From Cytobacillus citreus (GTDB lineage Bacteria; Bacillota; Bacilli; Bacillales; Cytobacillaceae): DNA of 64,000 nt. The notes below the pieces were generated by a model that made no database searches, was not told where the DNA came from, and worked only from the letters and a program-made list of their open reading frames with translations. The stretch spans positions 773,497 to 837,496 of the forward strand of contig NZ_JAGYPM010000003.1 of NCBI RefSeq assembly GCF_018343665.1, written 5' to 3'. Positions 36,243 through 44,344 of this stretch are shown in pieces; position 1 is the stretch's first letter, and each line of letters begins with the position of its first letter. The position numbers and the translations under genes are program-made.

Positions 36243-37673
36243 TCAATGATTCGTACTGTTCAACATGTCATTTAAAAGCTTCTCTATTCTTTTGCATGCA
36301 TCCTCAGGTTTTTCCATGTTAGCCCATAAAAATTGCAATTCATTTTCTAGCAGCTCAATGTCATTATTCGTCAAATTTAAATCTCTTGTTGTATACGCAA
36401 ATGGCATGACTTCTTTAAAAGCATTGTAGTTATCAGGATGAATGCCCGGCTGAAGCAAATGATTATCTTCTGCTACAACTCTTAGCATTGGAATGGTACA
36501 TCCGTTTCTTTTTAATGTCGTTTGAGCTTCCGTGCTTACCATGTAATTTATAAGGGCTTTAGCAGACTCCTTCATTTCGCTATGCTTATTAATGCCTAAT
36601 GAACCGCCGAGAAGTAAAGTTGCATTTTTCTTATTTTTTGGAACAGGCATAACATCCCATTTGATTTTATGATCCCGAAATTCATTCATAAAGAAATAAG
36701 TGGTTAATATCATGGCCGCTCGCTCACGCATAAATAGGTTTTCAGCCATATGATTGCTGCCATGTGAAAATATCGGTGAAACCTTATCTTCATACATCAA
36801 ATCAACACAAAACGTTAATGCTTCAATATTTTCCTTGCTATTTAATACCGAACACGTTCGATTTTCATCAAAAAACCTGCCGCCATTTTGTAGCATAAAG
36901 ACTGGAAAACGGTTTGAAGAAGCTGAAAAACAAAAACCGTATTGTTCAACGAGATCCTGAACAGTTTCATCCTTGGTACATTTTTTAGCCTTGTCAAGCA
37001 AATCAAGCCAATTTTCCAATTTATATGAATTGGAAATGCGAGCTTCTGAAAACATTTTTTTGTTGTAACAAATAATCACAGGTGAGAATAAGAATGGAGT
37101 TAAAATTGTCTTATCGTTTAAGGAAAACATCTCAAATAATTTTGGATAACTGTCTTTATCAGGATGCAAGTACTCTGGAACATAGGGATCAATGATATCT
37201 AATTGTTTACTTGCCGCCAATTGCCGAAAATGTAAATCTGATACCATAAAAACATCGGGTCCTTGCCCTCTTTCGATTAATTGAGTCAAAGAGTATACAT
37301 AATCTGTACCAGGAAATAGTTGTAAATTTACTTTTACATATGGATTTAATTGCTCAAATCTCGCAATAATTTCCTCAATGATTTCGATTTCATAGGAATC
37401 AGAGTACCAGCCGAGAGTGATCGTTTGCTTTGAGGTTTCTTCTGGCAATGAAACCCGATTTCCTTTCCCAGGAATTTTCTCAATTAATCCTTCATCAACA
37501 AGTTCGGCAAGTGCTTTCCTAATTGACACTCTACTTAATTCGTATTCTTTACTTAATGTATTTTCAGGCAAAATAAATTCTCCTGGTTTCAATCTTCCTG
37601 ATATGATTTCATCTTTTAATTCTGATAAAAATTTATAATATTTAATTTCAAATTCACTTCGTCTTTTCAACAC
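36243..37673 (-). CDS. GntR regulator fused to a solute-binding domain
   Basis: A 476-residue fusion. Residues ~11-76 form a GntR winged helix ('ENTLSKEYELSRVSIRKALAELVDEGLIEKIPGKGNRV'). From ~84 to the end it has a family-1 ABC substrate-binding fold ('TLGWYSDSYEIEIIEEIIARFEQLNPYVKVNLQLF', 'GQGPDVFMVS', 'NGGRFFDENRT', 'WDVMPVPKNKKNATLLLGGSLGINKHSE'). There is no signal peptide or membrane helix. This is a cytoplasmic one-component sensor in which a periplasmic-type sugar-binding fold replaces the usual UTRA or FCD ligand domain. It probably binds the imported sugar and controls the surrounding genes. Operator candidates: 33249-33267 and 43679-43697. Confidence 0.85.
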   Translation of the reverse strand: MLKRRSEFEIKYYKFLSELKDEIISGRLKPGEFILPENTLSKEYELSRVSIRKALAELVDEGLIEKIPGKGNRVSLPEETSKQTITLGWYSDSYEIEIIEEIIARFEQLNPYVKVNLQLFPGTDYVYSLTQLIERGQGPDVFMVSDLHFRQLAASKQLDIIDPYVPEYLHPDKDSYPKLFEMFSLNDKTILTPFLFSPVIICYNKKMFSEARISNSYKLENWLDLLDKAKKCTKDETVQDLVEQYGFCFSASSNRFPVFMLQNGGRFFDENRTCSVLNSKENIEALTFCVDLMYEDKVSPIFSHGSNHMAENLFMRERAAMILTTYFFMNEFRDHKIKWDVMPVPKNKKNATLLLGGSLGINKHSEMKESAKALINYMVSTEAQTTLKRNGCTIPMLRVVAEDNHLLQPGIHPDNYNAFKEVMPFAYTTRDLNLTNNDIELLENELQFLWANMEKPEDACKRIEKLLNDMLNSTNH

Positions 37674-37762
37674 CGCATACCGCTCCTATATAACTTGTTG
37701 ATTTAATATTAAATGTGGTTGAATAGGTTTTGCAAAATACTAATTTAAGAACTATTTTAAAT

Positions 37763-38821
37763 TTATTTTAGTTTTTCATCTAGAAAATTATAGGCTAACG
37801 TACGAATTTCACTTGGAAAATCATGCCCCGCATTCCCTATTAATGATTTAAAATGGATTTCTTCTTCTAAAAATGTATATAAATGATCAATATCATTAAC
37901 CGCAGCAGCCATTTGTTCCCAATGAGGAAAAATTTTGTCCTTTTGACCAATCCAAATAAAAAAAGGAGTCGGGGCAACTAAGGCAGCAATTTCATTAAAT
38001 TCAAACGGCACTTCATTATTTAATAGGTAATCACTTACCTTTGGAATGTGGGAAAACCAGCTCCGCCTTCCCCAGCGTTCTCTTTCCGGATCATTAGCAA
38101 AAACCGCAAAACCGCAGCTGCAAACAACTGCCTTCACACGCTTATCTATCCCTGCCAGGAAGTAAGCATTATATCCGCCGAGTGAATGACCGATTGCCCC
38201 AATATTATTTACACTCGTAATCTTTGACAACACAGAAACACCTTGACGATGGTCAACAAGCATTTTCGCCACCGCTGACCAATTAGGGTTTCTTTCATAA
38301 AAGGAGGCTGTATGATAAGACTCCTCAGAAGATTGTACCCGTTCGCCTGCAGTGATTGTATCCGGCGCAAGCACAATATATCCCCTCTTCACCAATTCTA
38401 ATCCGTATGTTCGATTCACTCTTCCACTCGTGAGCGTCACATCATCCTTGCCTTCTGGTGAAGTGGGATGGAGTGCAAGAATTGCCGGCTTCTTCTTTGA
38501 AGCGCCTTTAAAAGAAAATAAAGCATCTTCCAAATTAGATAAAGTTAAATGGCCGTTCCCATCATTGGGTATCAATAAGTTTGCTGTTACCCAATCCTCA
38601 TAAACCGTTTCGTATTTCAAATGAATACGAAAATGGTCAATCTCATCATCAATAGAAAGAAATATAACATTTACTGAATCACAAGCAGGGATCGGACCAA
38701 TGGCTTCAAGCCAGCGATCTAGAATAGTTTTTCGTTTCACTTCCCACTGTTCAACAGTATGGATATCTTTTAATAAGGGCGGGATTCCTTTTTCTTGTAA
38801 ATATTTCAAAGTATATGCCAT
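37763..38821 (-). CDS. Alpha/beta hydrolase (probable carbohydrate esterase)
   Basis: A 352-residue alpha/beta hydrolase with the triad Ser213 ('GAIGHSLGGYNA'), Asp295 ('IGQKDKIFPH') and His333 ('NAGHDFP'). The N-terminal extension (~1-100) and the dienelactone-hydrolase-like layout are shared with acetyl-xylan and glucuronoyl esterases. No signal peptide. Gene context suggests removal of an ester from the imported glycan; specificity unknown. ATG start with a GGAAGTG ribosome region. Confidence 0.72.
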   Translation of the reverse strand: MAYTLKYLQEKGIPPLLKDIHTVEQWEVKRKTILDRWLEAIGPIPACDSVNVIFLSIDDEIDHFRIHLKYETVYEDWVTANLLIPNDGNGHLTLSNLEDALFSFKGASKKKPAILALHPTSPEGKDDVTLTSGRVNRTYGLELVKRGYIVLAPDTITAGERVQSSEESYHTASFYERNPNWSAVAKMLVDHRQGVSVLSKITSVNNIGAIGHSLGGYNAYFLAGIDKRVKAVVCSCGFAVFANDPERERWGRRSWFSHIPKVSDYLLNNEVPFEFNEIAALVAPTPFFIWIGQKDKIFPHWEQMAAAVNDIDHLYTFLEEEIHFKSLIGNAGHDFPSEIRTLAYNFLDEKLK

Positions 38822-38848
38822 CTTGACATCACACTTCCATCTGTAGAT

Positions 38849-40687
38849 TTAATCTTGAACTTTCACACTAATCAAATGGCTTCCCGATCCATAATAAATG
38901 CTGCCCTTGTAATATACAATTCCACTTGTGGCTCGCTGCATTAATTGTAAAGAGAGAATTGGTTCCGTTAGTGGGCTCTCATTCAAATTAATCTTCATGA
39001 TTGCTCTGCTTAATAAACAATAGAGTGCTGTATTATTTTCATTTAAAACAAAGCTATTTCGTACTGGTGCACCAAACCTTGATACATCTTTCTTATATAA
39101 AACCTCTCTTTTGCAGGAGTCAAAAACAAAATAAATTCCTTCCATTGTCAGGCCATGCGCCATTCCTTGCTGATCGATAAATAATTGTGAAATTTCTTTG
39201 CTCCCGGGAACAGCATTGATCGAATAAATAACTTCCTTATTTTCCCAATCAAACAAATATAATTTTCCTTCTTTTTCATTAGAGCTTGCCCCACCAGGTG
39301 TTTCAATACTTGTTCCTCCTAATATATCACCTGAACGAAATACACCTAAGCAAACAGTACTTTGGTTCGGTACAATGGAAGTATGAGAAATCACTTTGTT
39401 TTCTCTTGTATTAACATTATAAATCCCAAGACCTCCACCTGTCAGTCCGTAGTCAGGGAATCCTCCCCATATAATATTGACTCCATCTGGATGGGAAATA
39501 GCACATCTAGGTCGATGAATCCATTTGTGTTCGCTAATTAATTTTGGATTTCTACTTTTCTCTGTATAGTAAATTGGTTGTTCAAGATTAAATTCGTATA
39601 TTTTTCCTCCAGCATAGGCAAATCCAAACATCTTCTTGCCTTGAACAGCATAAGCAACTATATTACCACCACCGCCATTTTCAATGACACTTCCACCATA
39701 GTTTCTTACAACATTAGATTCTAAATCAAAACCAAAAAGATGCAGCGGATGCATGGATGTCCCATAAATATGCTGACCACGAATGGAAAATAAGGTCGAT
39801 AATGTAGCCCCTTCAGACTGATACGAAAACTCAATTCTCTTTTCCTTTTCTTGCTCCTTTTTTACTACTAAAAACCCTTCTGCTAGATTATGCTCCAAAA
39901 CTTTATAACTGGCTTGGGCATTTCGATGAATTCGATTGAATCCATTGCCGGAATAAAGAGAAGGGGAAACATTTTGTACTTGTTGACCATATCCATCTAA
40001 TAATACCCACCATTGCGAGGAGTCATTTACATCCTTTAGGTCCCGCGCTTCCCAATGCCCGTAAACAGAACCATCCTCACCTTTATACACATGCCCTGCA
40101 CCTCGAGTTCTTTGATGACAAGGAACAAGTGACCTCTTTTCCTTTGTTTCAGGATGATAGGCAATAACATTTTTCCTTTCTGTTCCAATCCCTATATAAA
40201 CCCATCCATGACGATCGACAGCAACACTTGCTGGATATTTTTCCGTTTCATCCATCGATCCATGATCTATAAGCGTTTTAGTTTTTAAATTATACTGTAG
40301 AAGGTGACAGCGAGGATAGGAAGTAAAAAACATATGCCCATACGAATGCTCGGCAAAGCTAAAACCAAAGATTTCATCTCCATTTTCAATCCATTTATAA
40401 TCAATAATCCTTTCTTTAAATGGATCTATAACCATTAGCATTTTACCTGCACCAGTGTAAAAAAATCCTTCCTCACTGCTAAAAGAAGCAAATGGATATT
40501 CTACATACTTCTCCGGAAAGAATAACTGTCTTGTTTCATCTGTGCTAGGATTAATAATAAGCACGAATCCCTTTGCAGCTATAACGAATCTTTCTTCGCC
40601 TTCTTTGTTTATACATTGCGCTGCGGTCCGAGATTCTTCTGCATTTACTAGGATTCCGTGGTCAATGGCATGAATATTTATCGTCAT
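38849..40687 (-). CDS. Cytoplasmic beta-propeller protein
   Basis: A 612-residue protein made almost entirely of propeller-like repeats ('HGWVYIGIGTERKNVIAYHPETKEK', 'GGGLGIYNVNTRENKVISH', 'GKLYLFDWENKEVIYS', 'FDSCKREVLYKKDVSRFG'). Its blades and end resemble the propeller part of the 925-residue protein at 26756, so the two are probably paralogues. No signal peptide. ATG 40687 has AAAGGGG 8 nt upstream; a longer frame is rejected. Whether it is an enzyme (lactonase-like, lyase-like) or a binder is unknown. Confidence 0.7.
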   Translation of the reverse strand: MTINIHAIDHGILVNAEESRTAAQCINKEGEERFVIAAKGFVLIINPSTDETRQLFFPEKYVEYPFASFSSEEGFFYTGAGKMLMVIDPFKERIIDYKWIENGDEIFGFSFAEHSYGHMFFTSYPRCHLLQYNLKTKTLIDHGSMDETEKYPASVAVDRHGWVYIGIGTERKNVIAYHPETKEKRSLVPCHQRTRGAGHVYKGEDGSVYGHWEARDLKDVNDSSQWWVLLDGYGQQVQNVSPSLYSGNGFNRIHRNAQASYKVLEHNLAEGFLVVKKEQEKEKRIEFSYQSEGATLSTLFSIRGQHIYGTSMHPLHLFGFDLESNVVRNYGGSVIENGGGGNIVAYAVQGKKMFGFAYAGGKIYEFNLEQPIYYTEKSRNPKLISEHKWIHRPRCAISHPDGVNIIWGGFPDYGLTGGGLGIYNVNTRENKVISHTSIVPNQSTVCLGVFRSGDILGGTSIETPGGASSNEKEGKLYLFDWENKEVIYSINAVPGSKEISQLFIDQQGMAHGLTMEGIYFVFDSCKREVLYKKDVSRFGAPVRNSFVLNENNTALYCLLSRAIMKINLNESPLTEPILSLQLMQRATSGIVYYKGSIYYGSGSHLISVKVQD

Positions 40688-40728
40688 TAATATTCCCCTT
40701 TTATGCGAACTCATTGCCAATTATTTAT

Positions 40729-41961
40729 TTAAGAATAAAAATTTGCTACTTTTACAATGGCAGCAATTATTTCTTCAAGATCTTTACGCTCGTAAAATTC
40801 ACTAAGATTAATTCGTATTGCAGTATCCAAAATTTCTTCAGCAACAGGACATAACCCTTTATGATAATCCTGCGATGAAAGACTAAATGGAAAGCTGCTA
40901 TTTAAGTATGCTTGTTTATTTTGAAACATTGGTTGTTCATAAAGTACTTTTGGAATGTATCCGGCCTGATTAGGAATCCCTTCGGCTGCAAGTGCTACCG
41001 AAAATTGTTCATTTGTACACTTAATAACCTCTTTATCTAACCTGAACATGTAGAACCAGTAAGTGCAAAAATCTTCATTAGAAACAGCCATTGGATGAAC
41101 ACCTTTAATAGCCCCAAGTGCTTCTCCAAGTAATTCGCCATATTGGTTTCTCGTTTCACAAATCCAGTTTAGCTTTTTTAATTGTGCTATCCCAACTGCA
41201 CCTTGAAGTTCTGTCATTCGATAATTCGGTGCTAAAAAATTTATATCTCTCGATACGTGATCATCTAAACGCTGATAGTTTTTATCGGCAAATGCATGTG
41301 TTCGATGATAATCATCTTGATTTCCGGAATTAATGGTAACAATTCCGCCATCCCCCGTGGAAATATGTTTAAAGTCATTCGTACTAAAGCATCCGTAATC
41401 TCCGATGGTTCCTACTAATCTTCCTTTATATCTTGTTAAATAGCTTTGAGCACAATCTTCGATTACCTTTAACTTATGTTTTATTGCTATTTCAATAATT
41501 GAATCCATATCACATGGATTTCCGGCTAAGTGAACGACAAGAATGGCTTTCGTTTTAGATGTTATTTTTTTTTCAATTGAAAGGGGATCTAAGTTAAATG
41601 AATATGGGTCAAGATCTGCAAAAACCGGAATGGCATTTTGATAGAGTATTCCTATAACAGTTCCTTGATCAGTTATCGGACTAGTAATCACTTCATCTCC
41701 CACAGTTATACCTGCTGCACCAAGGGCAACATGAATAGCTGCAGTTCCTGAAGATGTTGCTACACTATATTTTACTCCATGCATTTCATTAAAATTATGC
41801 AAAAATTGATTTACTTTTTTCCCGAAATGATAGAAAAGGGTATTTTGATTAAGTGCCTCAATTAATTCCTTCATTTCTTCCTCACCAAACCGATTACCCG
41901 ATTTAAATGGCGTCGTTTTGGTTTTAGGCCCTCCATGAATAGCAAGTTGGTCCATTCCCAT
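40729..41961 (-). CDS. DegT/DnrJ/EryC1-type PLP enzyme
   Basis: A 410-residue fold-type-I PLP protein of the DegT family, which transaminates sugar nucleotides or acts as dehydratase. Residues visible: 'SSGTAAIHVALGAAGI' phosphate-cup, 'EDCAQSYLT' with the PLP-stacking Asp, and 'FSTNDFKHISTGDGG' where Lys198 should form the Schiff base. Unusual in a catabolic locus, since DegT proteins normally make amino sugars. ATG 41961 follows GAGGAG by 8 nt. The preceding gene ends 12 nt upstream. Confidence 0.8.
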   Translation of the reverse strand: MGMDQLAIHGGPKTKTTPFKSGNRFGEEEMKELIEALNQNTLFYHFGKKVNQFLHNFNEMHGVKYSVATSSGTAAIHVALGAAGITVGDEVITSPITDQGTVIGILYQNAIPVFADLDPYSFNLDPLSIEKKITSKTKAILVVHLAGNPCDMDSIIEIAIKHKLKVIEDCAQSYLTRYKGRLVGTIGDYGCFSTNDFKHISTGDGGIVTINSGNQDDYHRTHAFADKNYQRLDDHVSRDINFLAPNYRMTELQGAVGIAQLKKLNWICETRNQYGELLGEALGAIKGVHPMAVSNEDFCTYWFYMFRLDKEVIKCTNEQFSVALAAEGIPNQAGYIPKVLYEQPMFQNKQAYLNSSFPFSLSSQDYHKGLCPVAEEILDTAIRINLSEFYERKDLEEIIAAIVKVANFYS

Positions 41962-41973
41962 TATATCCACTCC

Positions 41974-43647
41974 TCATAATCCAACTTTATTTAACTGAAC
42001 GCTTAATATTTTTCTTTTACCAGCCAAACCAAATTTATAAACAAGTTCATCCTCGGAATCTATATCTGAAGCTGGAATCCAAACCTTTATATCTGGCATT
42101 TCAATATCGCTAATAACCTTTAACCCGCCACTAATGAAAATTGTAAGTTGACGGCGTGCTCGCTCCCAATCATTAATTTGCTTGGAAGTCCAAAAGGTGA
42201 ATCCCTTTGATTTTGCTTCTCTAATAAATTGAACAAGCGCATTCTTAACCTCGGGTAAATGATAGACGTGATACTGGTGAAATAAGAAATGCCCTACGCC
42301 GTTTACGCGCTTTACTTTTTCCAAAAAAGGCTCAATAATCGTTGTATCCGCCAATGACGGATGATTCATATCCTGGGTTAGAAAGCCAATCTCCAAAACA
42401 TCATAGAAACGATTTTTTTCATCTGACATTGAAATAGGGAAAAACGGGTGACACGTTCCAAAAAGAAATCCCACATTTCCTTTTTTACTTGGCCCTCTCG
42501 TTTGATCAGCCTTAATACCGTTCTTCTCACACCATTGAAACAGCTCCCCCCAACCTTCAAAACGGGTATAATGGTTTTTATTAGATGTAAGATTTTTTTC
42601 ACCTATTTCCTTTTTCAGCCATTCAAGCTGCTCGTTAAAGGCTGTTTCTGACCAAACTCCTTCTTCCGCGTCTAATGCATTAAAATGAAATGCAAGTTCA
42701 TGTCCATTGGCTTTTGCTTTTTTATAAATTTCTGAACTGAAGCCAGGTGCGATCATACACCAAGTTGTCTGAACATCTTCTTCTTTCAAAACCTGTAACG
42801 TCACTTCTGCTGCTTGATTTATATTCATGTCACTATCAAAAGAAATTAATGCTACATGATTAACCTCAGCTGGCCAATATTCAATAACAGGCAATGTTAA
42901 CCCTTTATCCAATGCTCTTCGGATAAGGTGTCCAATTATTGCTTCCCTCCATAAATCTGCATAGGGAATTGAAAAATATGGCATACCTGTTTCTGTGAAT
43001 TCACGGTCAACTCCCCAGTCTAATTCAAAGCCATCATCTGCTTTTAGAATTCCCTCATCAATATTCGCCGTACCATCAGATGCAGGGATTCCATCCTCGA
43101 TAATCGGTTTTGTTCCCTGTTGCAGACTGACAATTGTACTTGGTATATTGACAGCCCATCGATCGAAATGACCATCTCCCATTGGTATCTGAAGCAATGC
43201 AGCTGCTTGTTGTGTATCACTTTTTAATTCACCATAAACACGGACTGCATCTGAGGAAATGTTTTTCCATGGATGTGCCTGTAAAAACCGAAGAGGATTT
43301 TCCTGGTCAAGATACTTCATTAAATCTGCATACCCAGTATCCATTGTAGACATCTTTGTGCACCCAAGGTCTTGACAGAGAAAATCTAATCCGCCGTAAC
43401 TTATTACAATTCCTCCAGAAGTAGCATACTTCATTAACGCTTTTTTTGTATCTTTATCTTCATTTGAGAAACCAACAATCAATAAATCAACCGTTTTAAA
43501 TGCCGATATATCATCTATTAATTGATAAGGTACACGAGCATGCTCCAACACCTCAATTAAATATCTTTCAAAAATATTATTTTGATTAAACCAACAATCA
43601 AATTCTGCTTGTCTATCGAAAAACAGACCTATTCTAGCCATCTGCAT
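41974..43647 (-). CDS. Polysaccharide deacetylase-like protein
   Basis: A 557-residue protein. Residues ~1-250 contain a GATase/flavodoxin-like N-terminal region ('VDLLIVGFSNEDKDTKKALMKYATSGGIVISYG'). A NodB-type deacetylase core follows (~262-500): 'ISFDSD' (268-273) and 'GHELAFHF' (315-322) hold the metal-binding Asp and His residues, and 'GHFLFHQYHVYHL' is the last motif. The C-terminal tail (~505-557) is beta-rich. No signal peptide, so it would deacetylate intracellular oligosaccharides. First gene of the locus, directly behind the promoter/operator at 43679-43732. Confidence 0.72.
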   Translation of the reverse strand: MQMARIGLFFDRQAEFDCWFNQNNIFERYLIEVLEHARVPYQLIDDISAFKTVDLLIVGFSNEDKDTKKALMKYATSGGIVISYGGLDFLCQDLGCTKMSTMDTGYADLMKYLDQENPLRFLQAHPWKNISSDAVRVYGELKSDTQQAAALLQIPMGDGHFDRWAVNIPSTIVSLQQGTKPIIEDGIPASDGTANIDEGILKADDGFELDWGVDREFTETGMPYFSIPYADLWREAIIGHLIRRALDKGLTLPVIEYWPAEVNHVALISFDSDMNINQAAEVTLQVLKEEDVQTTWCMIAPGFSSEIYKKAKANGHELAFHFNALDAEEGVWSETAFNEQLEWLKKEIGEKNLTSNKNHYTRFEGWGELFQWCEKNGIKADQTRGPSKKGNVGFLFGTCHPFFPISMSDEKNRFYDVLEIGFLTQDMNHPSLADTTIIEPFLEKVKRVNGVGHFLFHQYHVYHLPEVKNALVQFIREAKSKGFTFWTSKQINDWERARRQLTIFISGGLKVISDIEMPDIKVWIPASDIDSEDELVYKFGLAGKRKILSVQLNKVGL

Positions 43648-43678
43648 ATACCATCACCAATCTTTCTCCATTTCAAGA

Positions 43679-43732
43679 ACATGTATTTTACCTGTATACG
43701 AAAATGATAAACTATTTTATTTTATATTTCAA
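43679..43732 (-). promoter_or_regulatory. Locus promoter with candidate GntR-SBP operator
   Basis: Minus strand: -35 TTGAAA (43727-43732), exact 17-nt spacer, -10 TATCAT (43704-43709). Immediately downstream, at about +1, sits ACATGTATTTTACCTGTAT (43679-43697). It differs from 33249-33267 at only two of 19 positions. Confidence 0.65.
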
Positions 43733-43820
43733 TATTTTTAGAATATTTTTATTTTCTTTTGAATCGATTAAGTAAAACTGTCTATTGGTGTGATAACACT
43801 TTTTCATCATTATTGAGATT

Positions 43821-43945
43821 AGAAAAACTTGGCGTTCGCCAAGTCCTTTTTGGCGAATGCTTTAGTTTTTATTATGCGATCTTATTAGCAGATATTTAAT
43901 TGAGCACACTCTTTACTTTAGCGCGTTAATAGACTTAAACTTTCC
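43821..43945 (+). repeat. Repeat D2 (version without repeat B)
   Basis: 43861-43945 matches the flanks of repeat B1 (222-289 and 433-460) but the ~145-bp two-hairpin B body is absent. Its left part has a hairpin ACTTGGCG/CGCCAAGT (43827-43844) and then CCTTTTTGGCGAA, which resembles the first module of repeat C (53729). The stretch 43733-43820 shows nothing else I can name. Confidence 0.7.
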
Positions 43946-43960
43946 TTTTAGCAAATAAAA

Positions 43961-43987
43961 AAACTCTGGTCTAATCTTCCAGAGTTT
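43961..43987 (-). terminator. Terminator after DUF2087 remnant
   Basis: AAACTCTGG pairs with CCAGAGTTT, followed on the minus strand by a U-rich run. Confidence 0.85.
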
Positions 43988-43995
43988 TATCTTCA

Positions 43996-44265
43996 TTATT
44001 TTGCATAATTTTCCGAAGCTAATTCCTTATTAACCCAATACATTGTACAATCCTCGCTTATCTCAAGTAAATGATAATCGACTAGATACCTTCTTAAAAT
44101 TGCAAAGTCCCCGTAAAAGCTTTTAATAATTTTATTCACTTCTTTTTCAGAATAAAAATTACCCTCTTCAAACTTTTTTATCAACTCTAATAAGATAATT
44201 ACCTTTCGCTTTTCTTTGCTTGGCAATTCTCTTAGTACTCCATTTTTAATAAAAGCTTCAATCAT
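43996..44265 (-). pseudogene. DUF2087 protein, 5'-truncated
   Basis: The 89 residues 'MIEAFIKNGVLRELPSKEKRKVIILLELIKKFEEGNFYSEKEVNKIIKSFYGDFAILRRYLVDYHLLEISEDCTMYWV' (shown in parts) fit the DUF2087 domain from its second strand to the end. The start ATG lacks a good ribosome site. The missing N-terminus (MYIEKFHFTEEERKK) is found 1.8 kb upstream at 46107 with a strong ribosome site, with ~70 nt of overlap between the two copies. It is therefore a remnant, or a second paralogue that lost its 5' end. Confidence 0.65.
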
Positions 44266-44344
44266 CTTTTTCCGTTAAATATTCAATCGTTCGAAACATA
44301 AAGACTCCTTTTTCTCTCTTAATTTATGCATTTTACTTTGTATC

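Noticed and set aside
26756..43647. Prophage or integrative element
   Set aside because: No integrase, capsid, relaxase or att-like direct repeats were seen at the edges; the genes read as a metabolic operon.
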